Positions 25,115 through 34,064 are shown, counted from the stretch's first letter. The stretch is DNA of 64,000 nt from Streptomyces sp. NBC_01460 (GCF_036227405.1 NZ_CP109473.1:7130001-7194000); one strand, 5' to 3'. Made by a program: numbers and translations. The notes: generated from the sequence alone by a model not told the origin.

Positions 25115-25445
25115 GGTGCTCAGCCTGGCGGTACCGGAACGTCCTGGCAAGGCTCGTTCTCGCGTGCCCGCACCCCAGCGGCGCGCCGCGCCCCGTCCAC
25201 CCTGCTCCCGCACCCTTCCACCCTGCCCCGCGCCCTCCCGCGTTCCTGCGGCGGCACCGGTCCGGTGGTCGTGTGCACCGCGCCGGGGGCCACCCGCCCG
25301 GAGCGCACGGCACCGGGCGACCGTGGAGGCCTGACGCCGGAGGACCTTCCGATCGGTGCCCAAAGCTTCACGCAACCTCCCTATAGTGGGGGCGCGTTGA
25401 TCGTATGGCCGCAACGCGCGAAGCCGTCTCCCAGGAGTCCGTACG
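25115..25445. other. Spacer upstream of the P450 pair
   Basis: About 330 bases hold no gene. Near the right end there is a possible -10 box TATAGT at 25382-25387 before the P450 start at 25446, but no good -35 element. No palindrome or repeat stands out. Confidence 0.4.
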
Positions 25446-26735
25446 ATGACGACCCCCTCCTTATCAGCCACGTCCACATCCGGGGGAGGCTGCCCCGCGC
25501 ACGCCGCGAGCGCCGCCGTGCCTCTGAGCGGGCCCGAGTTCCACACCGAGCCGCAGGCCGTCTACCGGTCCATGCGCCACTCCTACGGACCCGTCGTGCC
25601 CGTCGAGCTCCCCGGCGGCTTTCCGGCCTGGCTGGTCATCGGATACCGCGAGCTCCACCAGGTGACCAGCGAAGGGGAGTTGTTCCCCCGTGACGTCGGC
25701 CTCTGGAACCAGTGGAAGCACATCCCGGAGGACTGGCCGCTGCTCCCCATGGTCGGACGGCCTATGCCCTCCATCTACTTCACCGCGGGCGCCGAGCACC
25801 GGCGGCACTCCGAGATGGTCGTGCCCGCGCTCGAAGCCGCGGACCCCTTCGAGATCCGGGAGCACTGCGAGCAGCTGGCCGACCGCCTCATCGACGCCAT
25901 CTGCGCCCGGGGGACCGCCGACCTCGTCGCGGAGTTCGCCGAACCGCTGCCCGTGCTCGTCCTCGCCCGCCTCGTCGGCTTCCCGGACGAGGAGGGCGCG
26001 GACATCGCCCGGGTGCTGAAGGACCTGGCCGACGGAGGACCCGGCGCCCATGAGGCGTACGGCCGCTTCGGGGAGCACATGCAACAGCTGGTGGCGGCCA
26101 AGCGGGTCACCCCCGGCGACGACGTCACCTCCCGGATGCTCGCCGACCCGGAGCCCTTCACGGACGAGGAGTACGCCCTCGACCTCATGGCCGTCACAGC
26201 CGCCGGGCACCTCACCACCGCCGACTGGATCAGCAACTCGCTGCGGCTGATGCTCACCGAGGACCAGTTCGCCGACTCCCTCGCGGGAGGGCACCGCAGT
26301 GTCGGCGACGCGATGAACGAGGTCCTCTGGGAGGAGAGCCCTACCCAGATCCTCGCCGGCCGGTGGGCGGTCCGCGACACGCAGCTCGGCGGCCGGACCA
26401 TCCGAGCCGGGGACATGCTCCTGCTCGGCCTGGGGGCGGCCAACACCGACCCGCTGATACGCCAGGAGATGAGCTCGGCCGGCGCGGGGCACCGCTCGGG
26501 GAACGGGGCGCATCTGGCGTTCAGCCACGGGGAGTACCGCTGCCCCTTCCCGGCCCAGGAGATCGCGGAGACCATCGCCCGTACCGCCATCGAGGTCATC
26601 CTCGACCGGCTGCCCGACCTCGAACTCGCCGTACCCGCCCAGGACCTGGTCCGACGGCCGTCCGCCTTCCTGCGCGGGATGAACGCGCTTCCCGTCCGGT
26701 TCGCTCCCGCACACACGACAGGAGACCCGCTGTGA
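25446..26735 (+). CDS. Cytochrome P450, CYP157-like (no ExxR arginine)
   Basis: A 429-residue P450. The heme loop is FSHGEYRCPFPAQEIA with Cys366 as thiolate ligand. The I-helix motif is AGHLTT at 253-258, with Leu where many P450s have an acidic residue. The K-helix position expected to read ExxR reads E292-V-L-W295, so the normally invariant arginine is tryptophan. Loss of ExxR is the known hallmark of the CYP157 family. Codon 6 is TTA, so translation should depend on the bldA tRNA. The GTGA overlap with the next gene implies co-translation. Confidence 0.88.
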   Translation: MTTPSLSATSTSGGGCPAHAASAAVPLSGPEFHTEPQAVYRSMRHSYGPVVPVELPGGFPAWLVIGYRELHQVTSEGELFPRDVGLWNQWKHIPEDWPLLPMVGRPMPSIYFTAGAEHRRHSEMVVPALEAADPFEIREHCEQLADRLIDAICARGTADLVAEFAEPLPVLVLARLVGFPDEEGADIARVLKDLADGGPGAHEAYGRFGEHMQQLVAAKRVTPGDDVTSRMLADPEPFTDEEYALDLMAVTAAGHLTTADWISNSLRLMLTEDQFADSLAGGHRSVGDAMNEVLWEESPTQILAGRWAVRDTQLGGRTIRAGDMLLLGLGAANTDPLIRQEMSSAGAGHRSGNGAHLAFSHGEYRCPFPAQEIAETIARTAIEVILDRLPDLELAVPAQDLVRRPSAFLRGMNALPVRFAPAHTTGDPL

Positions 26736-27955
26736 ACTGCCCCTACGCGACCGTGGTCATCGACCCCATGGTCCAGGACCTCGACGGTGAGACCGAGGAG
26801 CTGCGGGCCTCCGCCCCGCTCGCCCGCATCGAGCTGCTCGGGGTCCCCGCCTGGACCGTCACCAGCCATGCCGAGGCCCGTCAGCTCCTCGTCGACGCAC
26901 GCCTGGTGAAGGACCTGGACGCCTGGGGCCTCTGGCAGAGCGGAGAGGTCACCCACGCCTGGCCGCTGATCGGCATGATCGACGCCGGGCGCTCCATGTT
27001 CACGGTGGACGGCGAGGAGCACCGCCGGCTGCGGACGAAGACCTCCCAGGCCCTCACCCCGCGCCGGCTGGAGGCGATCCGCCCGGACATCGAGAAGTTC
27101 ACCGAGGAACTGCTGGACGCGCTCGCCGCCCAGGGTGAGGGCGGCGTCGTCGACCTGAAGGCCGTGTTCGCCCAGCCGCTCCCGATGAAGGTGGTCGGCC
27201 TCCTGATGGGGGTGGACGAGGCGTTGCACCCCATGCTGACCCGGCAGTACAAGGCCTTCTTCTCCATGCTCACCCCGCAGGAGGACCGGATGGCCCTGCT
27301 GGCCGAGCTCGACGTCTTCTACGCCGAACTGGTGCGGGAGAAGACCGCCCGCCCCACCGACGACCTCACCAGCGCGCTGATCCTCGCCGAGGAGGGCGGG
27401 AGGCCGCTCACCGAGGAGGAGGTCGTCGGCAACCTCAAGGCGATGGTGGCTGCCGGGCACGAGACCACCATCGGGCTCATCCTCAACGCCGTACGCGCAC
27501 TGCTCGCCCACCCCGACCAGCTGCGGATGGTGCTGGACGGGGAGGTTCCGTGGGAGACGGTGGTCGAGGAGACACTGCGCTGGGACACGCCCACCACCCA
27601 CCTGCTGATGCGGTTCGCCGCCGAGGACATCCAGGTCGGCGACCAGGTGATAGCCAAGGGGGAGGGCGTGGTGATCTCCTACCGGGCCATCGGCCGCGAC
27701 GTCGTCCAGCACGGGGATGATGCCGACGCCTTCGACATCACCCGTGCGACGCCGATCCGGCACATGACCTTCGGCCACGGGCCCCACATCTGCCCCGGTG
27801 CCGCGCTGTCCCGGGTCGAGGCCGGCATCGCGCTGCCCGCGCTGTTCGAGCGTTTCCCGGAGCTGAAGCTCGCGATCGCCGACGACGAGATACGCAAGCT
27901 GCCGGTGATGACACAGAACGACATGGAGGCCTTCCCGGTGCTGCTGCACGGCTGA
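26732..27955 (+). CDS. Cytochrome P450, CYP154-like
   Basis: A 407-residue P450 with all standard motifs: I-helix AGHETT at 241-246, K-helix E280-T-L-R283, and heme loop FGHGPHICPGAALS with Cys354. GTG at 26732 overlaps the stop of the upstream P450 by four bases, so the two are translationally coupled. In Streptomyces, CYP157 and CYP154 genes are often neighbours, as here. The substrate is unknown; CYP154 enzymes often hydroxylate steroids, polyketides or terpenoid-like molecules. Confidence 0.9.
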   Translation: MNCPYATVVIDPMVQDLDGETEELRASAPLARIELLGVPAWTVTSHAEARQLLVDARLVKDLDAWGLWQSGEVTHAWPLIGMIDAGRSMFTVDGEEHRRLRTKTSQALTPRRLEAIRPDIEKFTEELLDALAAQGEGGVVDLKAVFAQPLPMKVVGLLMGVDEALHPMLTRQYKAFFSMLTPQEDRMALLAELDVFYAELVREKTARPTDDLTSALILAEEGGRPLTEEEVVGNLKAMVAAGHETTIGLILNAVRALLAHPDQLRMVLDGEVPWETVVEETLRWDTPTTHLLMRFAAEDIQVGDQVIAKGEGVVISYRAIGRDVVQHGDDADAFDITRATPIRHMTFGHGPHICPGAALSRVEAGIALPALFERFPELKLAIADDEIRKLPVMTQNDMEAFPVLLHG

Positions 27956-27983
27956 ACCGGGCCGGGGCGAGGTGTTCCGTCGC

Positions 27984-28020
27984 CACGGACGGTGAGCCCC
28001 CGGTGAGGCTCCCGTCCGTG
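27984..28020 (+). terminator. Hairpin after the P450 pair
   Basis: A 15-base arm (27984-27998) pairs with a 14-base arm (28007-28020), with one bulged T and an 8-base loop. It closes the P450 transcription unit and separates it from the arabinan genes. Confidence 0.65.
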
Positions 28021-28054
28021 CCGACGGCCCTCTCGGGCACGTCTGTTCGGAATG

Positions 28055-28069
28055 TCGGACGTCGTCCGA
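28055..28069. promoter_or_regulatory. Inverted repeat TCGGAC-GTC-GTCCGA
   Basis: Perfect 6-bp arms around GTC, 97 bases upstream of the GH43 operon start. The position suggests an operator for the arabinan-degrading genes. It differs from the TCGAAGCGCTTCGA sites of the xyloglucan genes, so another regulator is probably involved. Confidence 0.45.
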
Positions 28070-28165
28070 TTCTTCGGAGGAAGTGGGCGGTTCACGGCAA
28101 CCCATCCGGTTCCGGCGGCGACTCCGGGGTGCACTCCCCACCCCCGACCTCAAGGAGGTCCCCTC

Positions 28166-29137
28166 GTGAGCCGCACTCCGAGGAGAACCCTCGCCGTCCT
28201 CACCGCCGCCTTCCTGCTGGCCCTCGTGCCGGGCAGCGCGTCCGCGTACCCCAACCCGGGTGTCGTCAACGGCGACATCGTCGTCCACGACCCCAGCATG
28301 GTCCGCAGCTCGTCCGGCCAGTACCTGCTCTACTCCACCGGTGAGGGCCTCCAGCTCCGTACCTCCACCGACCGCACCGCCTTCGGCCGCTCCGGGAACG
28401 CCTTCACCACCAAGCCGAGCTGGTGGAAGAACTACTCCTCGGCCTCCGACCCCTGGGCCCCGGACATCTCCTACCGGGGTGGCAGGTACCTGATGTACTA
28501 CGCCGTCTCGTCGTTCGGCTCCAACACGTCGGCCATCGGCTTGGCGGCCTCCACCACCGGCCAGGCGGGCAGCTGGAGCGACTACGGGGTCGTCTACACG
28601 TCGAGCTCGTCGAGCGACTACAACGCCATCGACCCCAACCTGTTCGTCGACGACGACGGGAAGTGGTGGCTGTCCTTCGGGTCGTGGTGGACCGGGATCA
28701 AGATGATCCGGATCGACCCGTCGACCGGCAAGCAGTACGCGGGGGACACCGCCCGCCGCTCCCTCGCCTCCCGGCCGACCGGGACCAAGGCCGTCGAGGC
28801 GCCCTCCGTCGTGAAGCGCAACGGCTACTACTACCTCTTCGCCTCGTACGACACCTGCTGCGCCGGCACCGGCTCCACGTACAAGATCAAGGTGGGCCGG
28901 GCGACCGGCGTCACCGGTCCCTACAAGGACAGGAACGGCGTCAGCATGCTCAGCAACGGCGGGACGCCCGTCATGGAGTCGCACGGCCGCTACATCGGCC
29001 CGGGCGGCCAGTCGATCCTGGCGGACTCCGACGGCGACCTGCTCGTCTACCACTACTACGACGGCCAGGACAACGGCACCCCGAAGCTCGGAGTCAACCT
29101 TCTGAACTGGAGCAGCGGATGGCCCGTCGCCTACTGA
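28166..29137 (+). CDS. Secreted endo-arabinanase, GH43
   Basis: A 323-residue exported glycoside hydrolase of family 43, with a signal peptide MSRTPRRTLAVLTAAFLLAL. The three acidic residues of the GH43 five-bladed propeller are visible: D42 in IVVHDPSMV, D156 in YNAIDPNLFVDDDGKWW, and E211 in KAVEAPSVVKRNGYYY. This pattern matches endo-1,5-alpha-L-arabinanases, which cut the pectic arabinan backbone. GTG at 28166 has AAGGAGG nine bases upstream. It overlaps the next GH43 gene by 19 bases, so both are made together. Confidence 0.88.
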   Translation: MSRTPRRTLAVLTAAFLLALVPGSASAYPNPGVVNGDIVVHDPSMVRSSSGQYLLYSTGEGLQLRTSTDRTAFGRSGNAFTTKPSWWKNYSSASDPWAPDISYRGGRYLMYYAVSSFGSNTSAIGLAASTTGQAGSWSDYGVVYTSSSSSDYNAIDPNLFVDDDGKWWLSFGSWWTGIKMIRIDPSTGKQYAGDTARRSLASRPTGTKAVEAPSVVKRNGYYYLFASYDTCCAGTGSTYKIKVGRATGVTGPYKDRNGVSMLSNGGTPVMESHGRYIGPGGQSILADSDGDLLVYHYYDGQDNGTPKLGVNLLNWSSGWPVAY

Positions 29138-30573
29138 CCCTCCTGAGCGCCCTCCTGCTGGCGCTCGCCCTGGGGCAGCCGACGTCGGCGTCGGCTGCCG
29201 AGGGCCGTCCGTACACCAATCCCGTGAAGGCGCAGAAGGGCGCCGACCCCTGGATCTCGTACCACGACGGTCACTACTACCTGGTGTCGACGAGCTGGAC
29301 CGACGTCATCACCGTGCGGAAGTCGCCGACGCTGGCCGGGCTCTCCACCGCGCCGAGCGTGCAGGTCTGGCAGGGCGACGCGGCCTCGCGCTGCTGCAAC
29401 ATCTGGGCGCCCGAACTGCACTACTCGGGCGGCCGCTGGTACCTCTACTACGTGGCCGGGCAGAACATCACCGACTACAACCCCACGCAGCGCGTGCACG
29501 TGCTGCAGAGCGCGGGTTCGGACCCGATGGGGCCCTACACGTACAAGAACCAGCTGGGCGGCAGCTGGATGCTGGACCCGAGCGTGCTCACCGTCAACGG
29601 GTCCATGTACCTGCTGGGCAGCGCGAGCGGCGGGGGTACCCAGAACCTCGTCATCGCGCCGATGTCGAACCCGTACACCCTCAGCGGCTCGTTCTCGACG
29701 ATCTCGACGCCCACGTACGACTGGGAGAGATCGGGAGGCACGGTCAACGAGGGGCCCGAGGTGCTCCAGCGGGGCGGGAAGACGTTCATCGTCTACTCCG
29801 CCAGCGGCTGCTGGACCCCCGACTACAAGCTGGGCCGGCTCACCCTGACCGGTTCCGACCCGCTCTCGGCGTCCTCCTGGACCAAGAAGTCCACCCCGGT
29901 CTTCCAGCGGAACGACGCCGCCGGGGTCTACGGGCCGGGGCACAACGGCTTCTTCACCTCGCCCGACGGCACGGAGGACTGGATCGTCTACCACGCGAAC
30001 GACTCGGCGTCCGACGGCTGTGACAACGGGCGTACGGCGCGGGCGCAGAAGTTCGGCTGGAACTCCGACGGCACCCCGAACCTCGGGACGCCCGTCGCCC
30101 TCGGTACGACACCGGCCGGGCCCTCCGGGGAGACGGCGGCGACCCCGACCGCCTACACCGTGGTCAGCCGGGCCACCGGGAAGTGCCTCGACGTCAGCGG
30201 GGCGTCGACCGCCGACGGCGCCGACGTCCGGCAGTGGACGTGCGACGGCAGCACCGATCAGCGGTGGCGCGTCGAGGACCGGGGTGACGACACGAGCAGG
30301 CTGGTGAACGCCGCGACGGGCAAGGTGCTCGACACGGCGGACTGCTCGACGGCCGACGGCGCGAACCTGCGCCAGTGGTCGTGGCTCGACAACACCTGCC
30401 AGCGCTTCCGCTTCGTCACCACCGACGCCGGCGGCTGGGTGCGCATCGTCAGCCAGGCCACCGGGAAGGTCGCCGACGTGGCGGACTGCTCGACGGCCGA
30501 CGGCGCCGACGTGCGGCAGTGGACCTGGCTGAACAACACCTGCCAGCAGTTCAGGCTCGTCCCGGCCACCTGA
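29119..30573 (+). CDS. Secreted GH43 exo-alpha-L-arabinofuranosidase with ricin-type lectin domain
   Basis: A 484-residue exported enzyme. Residues 1-27 are a signal peptide. Residues 30-345 are a GH43 catalytic domain with D43 (KGADPWISYHD), D153 (SWMLDPSVL) and E211 (TVNEGPEVLQ). Residues 350-484 form a ricin-type beta-trefoil (CBM13-like) with three repeats ending QWTCDGS, QWSWLDN and QWTWLNN. The catalytic layout fits exo-1,5-alpha-L-arabinofuranosidases. Together with the upstream endo-arabinanase it would release arabinose from arabinan. Its ATG lies inside the preceding gene (19-base overlap). Confidence 0.87.
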   Translation: MARRLLTLLSALLLALALGQPTSASAAEGRPYTNPVKAQKGADPWISYHDGHYYLVSTSWTDVITVRKSPTLAGLSTAPSVQVWQGDAASRCCNIWAPELHYSGGRWYLYYVAGQNITDYNPTQRVHVLQSAGSDPMGPYTYKNQLGGSWMLDPSVLTVNGSMYLLGSASGGGTQNLVIAPMSNPYTLSGSFSTISTPTYDWERSGGTVNEGPEVLQRGGKTFIVYSASGCWTPDYKLGRLTLTGSDPLSASSWTKKSTPVFQRNDAAGVYGPGHNGFFTSPDGTEDWIVYHANDSASDGCDNGRTARAQKFGWNSDGTPNLGTPVALGTTPAGPSGETAATPTAYTVVSRATGKCLDVSGASTADGADVRQWTCDGSTDQRWRVEDRGDDTSRLVNAATGKVLDTADCSTADGANLRQWSWLDNTCQRFRFVTTDAGGWVRIVSQATGKVADVADCSTADGADVRQWTWLNNTCQQFRLVPAT

Positions 30574-30600
30574 GGGCGCCCGGGACACCCGAGGCCCTCC
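30572..30600 (+). terminator. Imperfect hairpin after the GH43 pair
   Basis: GAGGGCGCCCGGG followed by ACA and CCCGAGGCCCTC can fold into an imperfect stem right at the stop codon of the second GH43 gene. It is weaker than the other terminators in the window. Confidence 0.35.
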
Positions 30601-30761
30601 CGGCCTCCTGGAGTCCGCCGCAGCTCACGGGGCAGTCGCCCGTGGGCTGCGGCCGCCCAGGACATCTGTGCACGCATCGTCACGCGACGTGATCGGCGCT
30701 GTTGAGGGGCCTCTCGCGGCACACCGGGCCGCTGTGTGCCGGAAGTGTCAGGATGGTAGTC

Positions 30762-31562
30762 ATGGACGTGCGGAAGAGGAACCGGGTATCCGTGACGGGC
30801 CGGGAGGGCGGCCCGGTGGTGATGCTCGCCCATGGATTCGGATGCGACCAGAACCTGTGGCGTCTCGTCGTGCCCGAACTGGAGAAACGCTTCCGGGTGG
30901 TCCTCTTCGACCATGTGGGGTCCGGGCGGTCCGACCTGTCCGCCTGGAGCCCCGAGCGGTACTCCAGCCTGGACGGCTATGCGCAGGACGTGATCGAGAT
31001 CTGCCAGGAGCTCGCCCTCGGACCCGTGACCTTCGTCGGGCACTCGGTCAGTTCCATGATCGGCGTCCTCGCCGCCGTCCAGGAGCCCGGACTCTTCGAC
31101 AGGCTGGTCCTCCTCACTCCGTCGCCGTCCTACATCGATGACGGCGACTACCGGGGCGGATTCAGCGAGCAGGACATCGACGAGCTCCTCGAGTCGCTGG
31201 CCAGCAACTATCTCGGCTGGTCCGCGACGATGGCCCCGGTGATCATGGGCAACCCGGACCGCCCCGAGCTGGGCGAGGAGCTGACGAACAGCTTCTGCCG
31301 GACGGACCCGGAGATCGCCCGGGTGTTCGCGAGGGTGACCTTCCTGTCCGACAATCGTGCGGATCTCGCCGGGGTCGGCGTCCCCACACTCATCGCCGAG
31401 AGCGCGCGGGACACGCTCGCCCCGCGCGAGGTCGGCGCCTTCGTCCACGCGCAGATCCCCGGCAGCGAGCTGGTCACCCTGGACTCGACGGGCCACTGCC
31501 CCCAGCTGAGCGCGCCCGAGGAGACGGCCGAGGCGATCATCGCCTTCGTGCAGGGGGCGTGA
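30762..31562 (+). CDS. rsbQ: RsbQ-like alpha/beta hydrolase
   Basis: A 266-residue hydrolase with VMLAHGFGCDQNLW near residue 25, nucleophile Ser95 in GHSVSSM, Asp217 in ESARDTLAP and His245 in STGHCPQLSAP. The triad positions closely match Bacillus RsbQ, which is needed with the phosphatase RsbP for the energy-stress signal. The next gene, overlapping by four bases, is a PAS-PP2C phosphatase, which makes the RsbQ/RsbP reading strong. The protein is cytoplasmic. ATG at 30762 (MDVRKRN) is preferred over ATG at 30753. Confidence 0.88.
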   Translation: MDVRKRNRVSVTGREGGPVVMLAHGFGCDQNLWRLVVPELEKRFRVVLFDHVGSGRSDLSAWSPERYSSLDGYAQDVIEICQELALGPVTFVGHSVSSMIGVLAAVQEPGLFDRLVLLTPSPSYIDDGDYRGGFSEQDIDELLESLASNYLGWSATMAPVIMGNPDRPELGEELTNSFCRTDPEIARVFARVTFLSDNRADLAGVGVPTLIAESARDTLAPREVGAFVHAQIPGSELVTLDSTGHCPQLSAPEETAEAIIAFVQGA

Positions 31563-32845
31563 CGGTGCCCCCGGGCGGCGAGGAGGCCTGCGAGTCGTGG
31601 GCCGCGGGGGACCGTGACCAGGAGCGGCTGCCGTTCTCCGCCCTGCTGGCGGACAGCGCGGAGGACCTGTACGAGAACGCGCCGTGCGGCTACCTCTCCA
31701 CCCTGATGGACGGCCGGATCGCCAAGGTCAACGGGACCCTCCTGAAGTGGCTCGGCTACCGGCGTGAGGAGGTGGTGGGCCACAAGCAGTTCTCCGACCT
31801 GCTGACCATCGGCGGCAAGCTGTACCACGAGACGCATTTCTCACCGCTGCTCCGCATGCAGGGTGAGGTCAGCGGCGTCGCCCTGGAGCTCAAGGCCGCG
31901 GACGGGAGCCGGCTGCCCGTCATGGTCACCTCCACCGTCAAGCAGGACGGCGACGGCGAGCCGCTGCTCGTCCGCACCACCCTCCTGGACGCCCGGGACA
32001 GGCGTGCCTACGAGCGCGAACTCCTGCGAGCCCGCCGGGACGCCGACCACGAACGTGAACGCCTGCAGCGCCTCGCCGCGACCCTGCAGCGCACCCTGAT
32101 CCCGCCGGCTCTCGAACCGGTTCCGGGCCTGGAGGTCGCCGCGCGCTACCACTTCGCCTCCCCCGACGAGCTGGGCGGGGACTTCTACGACCTGTTCCCG
32201 CTGTCCCCCGGACGCTGGGGGTTCTTCATAGGGGACGTGCGCGGCAAGGGCGCGGGCGCGGCCGTCGTGACGTCGTTGGCGCGGTACACCCTGCGGGCCG
32301 CAGCGGTGTCCGATCCCGTACCGGCCACCGTGCTGGCCAACCTCAACACCGCCCTCACCCGTGGATTCCAGGAGGACGAACCGCGCTTCTGCACCGTGAT
32401 CTTCGGCCTGCTCACCTCCGAGGGGGAGGGCACGGGTTTCCACGTCGTCCTGGCCGGCGGCGGCCACCCGCCTGCCGTGCTGCTGCGCGCCGACGGCAGC
32501 GCCGACCACGTGCCCACGCCAGGAGGCCAATTGGTCGGCGTCGTGCCCGACGCGCAGTTCGCCACGGCCACCGTGGAACTGGGTCCCGGTGACACCCTGC
32601 TGCTCCACACCGACGGTCTGACCGAGGCACGCACCTCGGCCGCGGGCGGACGCTACGGCGACGAAGCGCTCCTGGACTTCGCACGGCACCTGGCTCCCGC
32701 CTCCGCTCCCGGTGTCGTCGAGGAGCTCACCGCGCTCCTGGAGGGATTCGGCGAGGGGCTCGACGACGACACCGCGCTCCTGGCGATGGGCGTACCCCGC
32801 GGCGAGCACCCCGACGGTGAGGGGACCGGCGCCGAACGGAGGTGA
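31559..32845 (+). CDS. rsbP: PAS-domain PP2C phosphatase, RsbP-like
   Basis: A 428-residue phosphatase. A PAS domain covers about residues 35-150 (LYENAPCGYLSTLMDGRIAK, then GGKLYHETHFSP). A short coiled-coil linker follows (RRDADHERERLQRL), and then a PP2C/SpoIIE domain at about 175-415 with GGDFYDLFPL, DVRGKGAGAAVVTSLARY, GHPPAVLL and DGLTEAR. GTG at 31559 overlaps the rsbQ stop. By analogy it dephosphorylates an anti-sigma-factor antagonist in response to a signal made or passed on by RsbQ, acting on stress sigma factors. No anti-sigma partner is in this window. Confidence 0.88.
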   Translation: MTVPPGGEEACESWAAGDRDQERLPFSALLADSAEDLYENAPCGYLSTLMDGRIAKVNGTLLKWLGYRREEVVGHKQFSDLLTIGGKLYHETHFSPLLRMQGEVSGVALELKAADGSRLPVMVTSTVKQDGDGEPLLVRTTLLDARDRRAYERELLRARRDADHERERLQRLAATLQRTLIPPALEPVPGLEVAARYHFASPDELGGDFYDLFPLSPGRWGFFIGDVRGKGAGAAVVTSLARYTLRAAAVSDPVPATVLANLNTALTRGFQEDEPRFCTVIFGLLTSEGEGTGFHVVLAGGGHPPAVLLRADGSADHVPTPGGQLVGVVPDAQFATATVELGPGDTLLLHTDGLTEARTSAAGGRYGDEALLDFARHLAPASAPGVVEELTALLEGFGEGLDDDTALLAMGVPRGEHPDGEGTGAERR

Positions 32846-32883
32846 CCGGGGGCCGGAGGGCGCGCGCGAGCGCGCGTCCCGCG

Positions 32884-32902
32884 CCCGGAACTCCGTTCCG
32901 GG
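32884..32902 (+). terminator. Short hairpin after rsbP
   Basis: CCCGGAAC-TCC-GTTCCGGG has perfect 8-bp arms. A GCGCGCGC stretch just before it can also fold. Together they separate rsbQP from the pectinesterase gene. Confidence 0.5.
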
Positions 32903-32978
32903 GCCCGGCAACCTTCCGGGCGGCCGCGGCGACTACAGGCCGGAACCCCCACCTCTTCCCGACGAACGGAATCAGGTC

Positions 32979-34064
32979 ATGGCAGCCGATCGACGACGCA
33001 CCGCCTTCCTTCCCGGACCGCGCGGGGCCACCACCGCAGGGGCGGCGGCGCTCCTGGCCGTCGCCACCGTCTGGACCTCCGGGGCGGCCTCAGGGGCGGA
33101 AGCGGCGACCACCCTCACCGTCGCCAAGGACGGCAGCGGGCAGTACGCCACCGTCCAGGCGGCGGTCAACGCCATTCCCGCGGGCAACACCGCACGGGTC
33201 GTCGTCTCCATCAAGCCGGGGACCTACCGCGAACTGGTGAAGATCCCGTCCACCAAGCAGAACGTCACCCTCCAGGGCAGCGGCTCCAGTCGCAACGACA
33301 CGGTCATCGTGTACAACAACGCCTCCGGCACGCAGAAGCCCGACGGATCGGGCACCTACGGGACCAGCGGCAGCGCGACGGTCGCGGCCGAGGCCAACGG
33401 CTTCCAGGCGCGCAACCTCACGATCTCCAACGACTTCGACGAGGCCGCGAACCAGCACATGAGCGGCCTCCAGGCGGTGGCCCTGCGCACCGCCGCGGAC
33501 AAGGTCTTCCTGGACTCGGTGATCGTCACCGGCGACCAGGACACCCTGCTGCTCGACACCGCCTCCAAGGCGGCCCTCGGCCGTGTCCACATGACCAACT
33601 CGTACGTCGTCGGCAACGTCGACTTCATCTTCGGACGCGCCACCGCGGTGATCGACAAGTCGGTCATCACACTGAAGAAGCGGTGGGACGGCAGCTCCGC
33701 CGGCTACATCGCCGCGCCCAGCACCGCAGCCGACCGCAAGGGCTTCCTGATCACCGGATCGACCGTCAACGGAGATGTCTCGGCGTCATCCTTCTACCTC
33801 GGGCGGCCGTGGCACGCCGGCGGTGACGCCTCCCTCGACCCGATGGCCACGTTCCGCGGCACCACGCTGAGCTCGGCGATCAAGTCGGCGCCCTGGACCG
33901 ACATGAGCGGCTTCTCCTGGAAGGACGACCGCTTCGCGGAGTACAAGAACACCGGCCCCGGGTCGGGGGCCGCGAGCAGCAACCGTCCGCAGCTGACCGA
34001 CTCCCAGGCCGCGAACCAGGAGACCGCCGACTGGCTGGCAGGCTGGACACCTTCGGCGTCCTGA
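32979..34064 (+). CDS. Secreted pectin methylesterase, CE8
   Basis: A 361-residue exported pectinesterase. A long signal region (residues 1-43) ends at GAEAATT. The parallel beta-helix carries the family motifs: GDQD with acid/base Asp188, VGNVDFIFGR with nucleophile Asp215, and YLGRPW with Arg276. The enzyme removes methyl esters from homogalacturonan. It lies at the start of the cell-wall island, upstream of lacI; two palindromic operator sites lie between the two genes. It may be transcribed separately. Confidence 0.9.
   Translation: MAADRRRTAFLPGPRGATTAGAAALLAVATVWTSGAASGAEAATTLTVAKDGSGQYATVQAAVNAIPAGNTARVVVSIKPGTYRELVKIPSTKQNVTLQGSGSSRNDTVIVYNNASGTQKPDGSGTYGTSGSATVAAEANGFQARNLTISNDFDEAANQHMSGLQAVALRTAADKVFLDSVIVTGDQDTLLLDTASKAALGRVHMTNSYVVGNVDFIFGRATAVIDKSVITLKKRWDGSSAGYIAAPSTAADRKGFLITGSTVNGDVSASSFYLGRPWHAGGDASLDPMATFRGTTLSSAIKSAPWTDMSGFSWKDDRFAEYKNTGPGSGAASSNRPQLTDSQAANQETADWLAGWTPSAS

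Noticed and set aside
25446..27955. The P450 pair as part of a biosynthetic gene cluster
   Set aside because: No synthase, ligase or other tailoring gene is adjacent; flanks are a small hypothetical gene and arabinan hydrolases.
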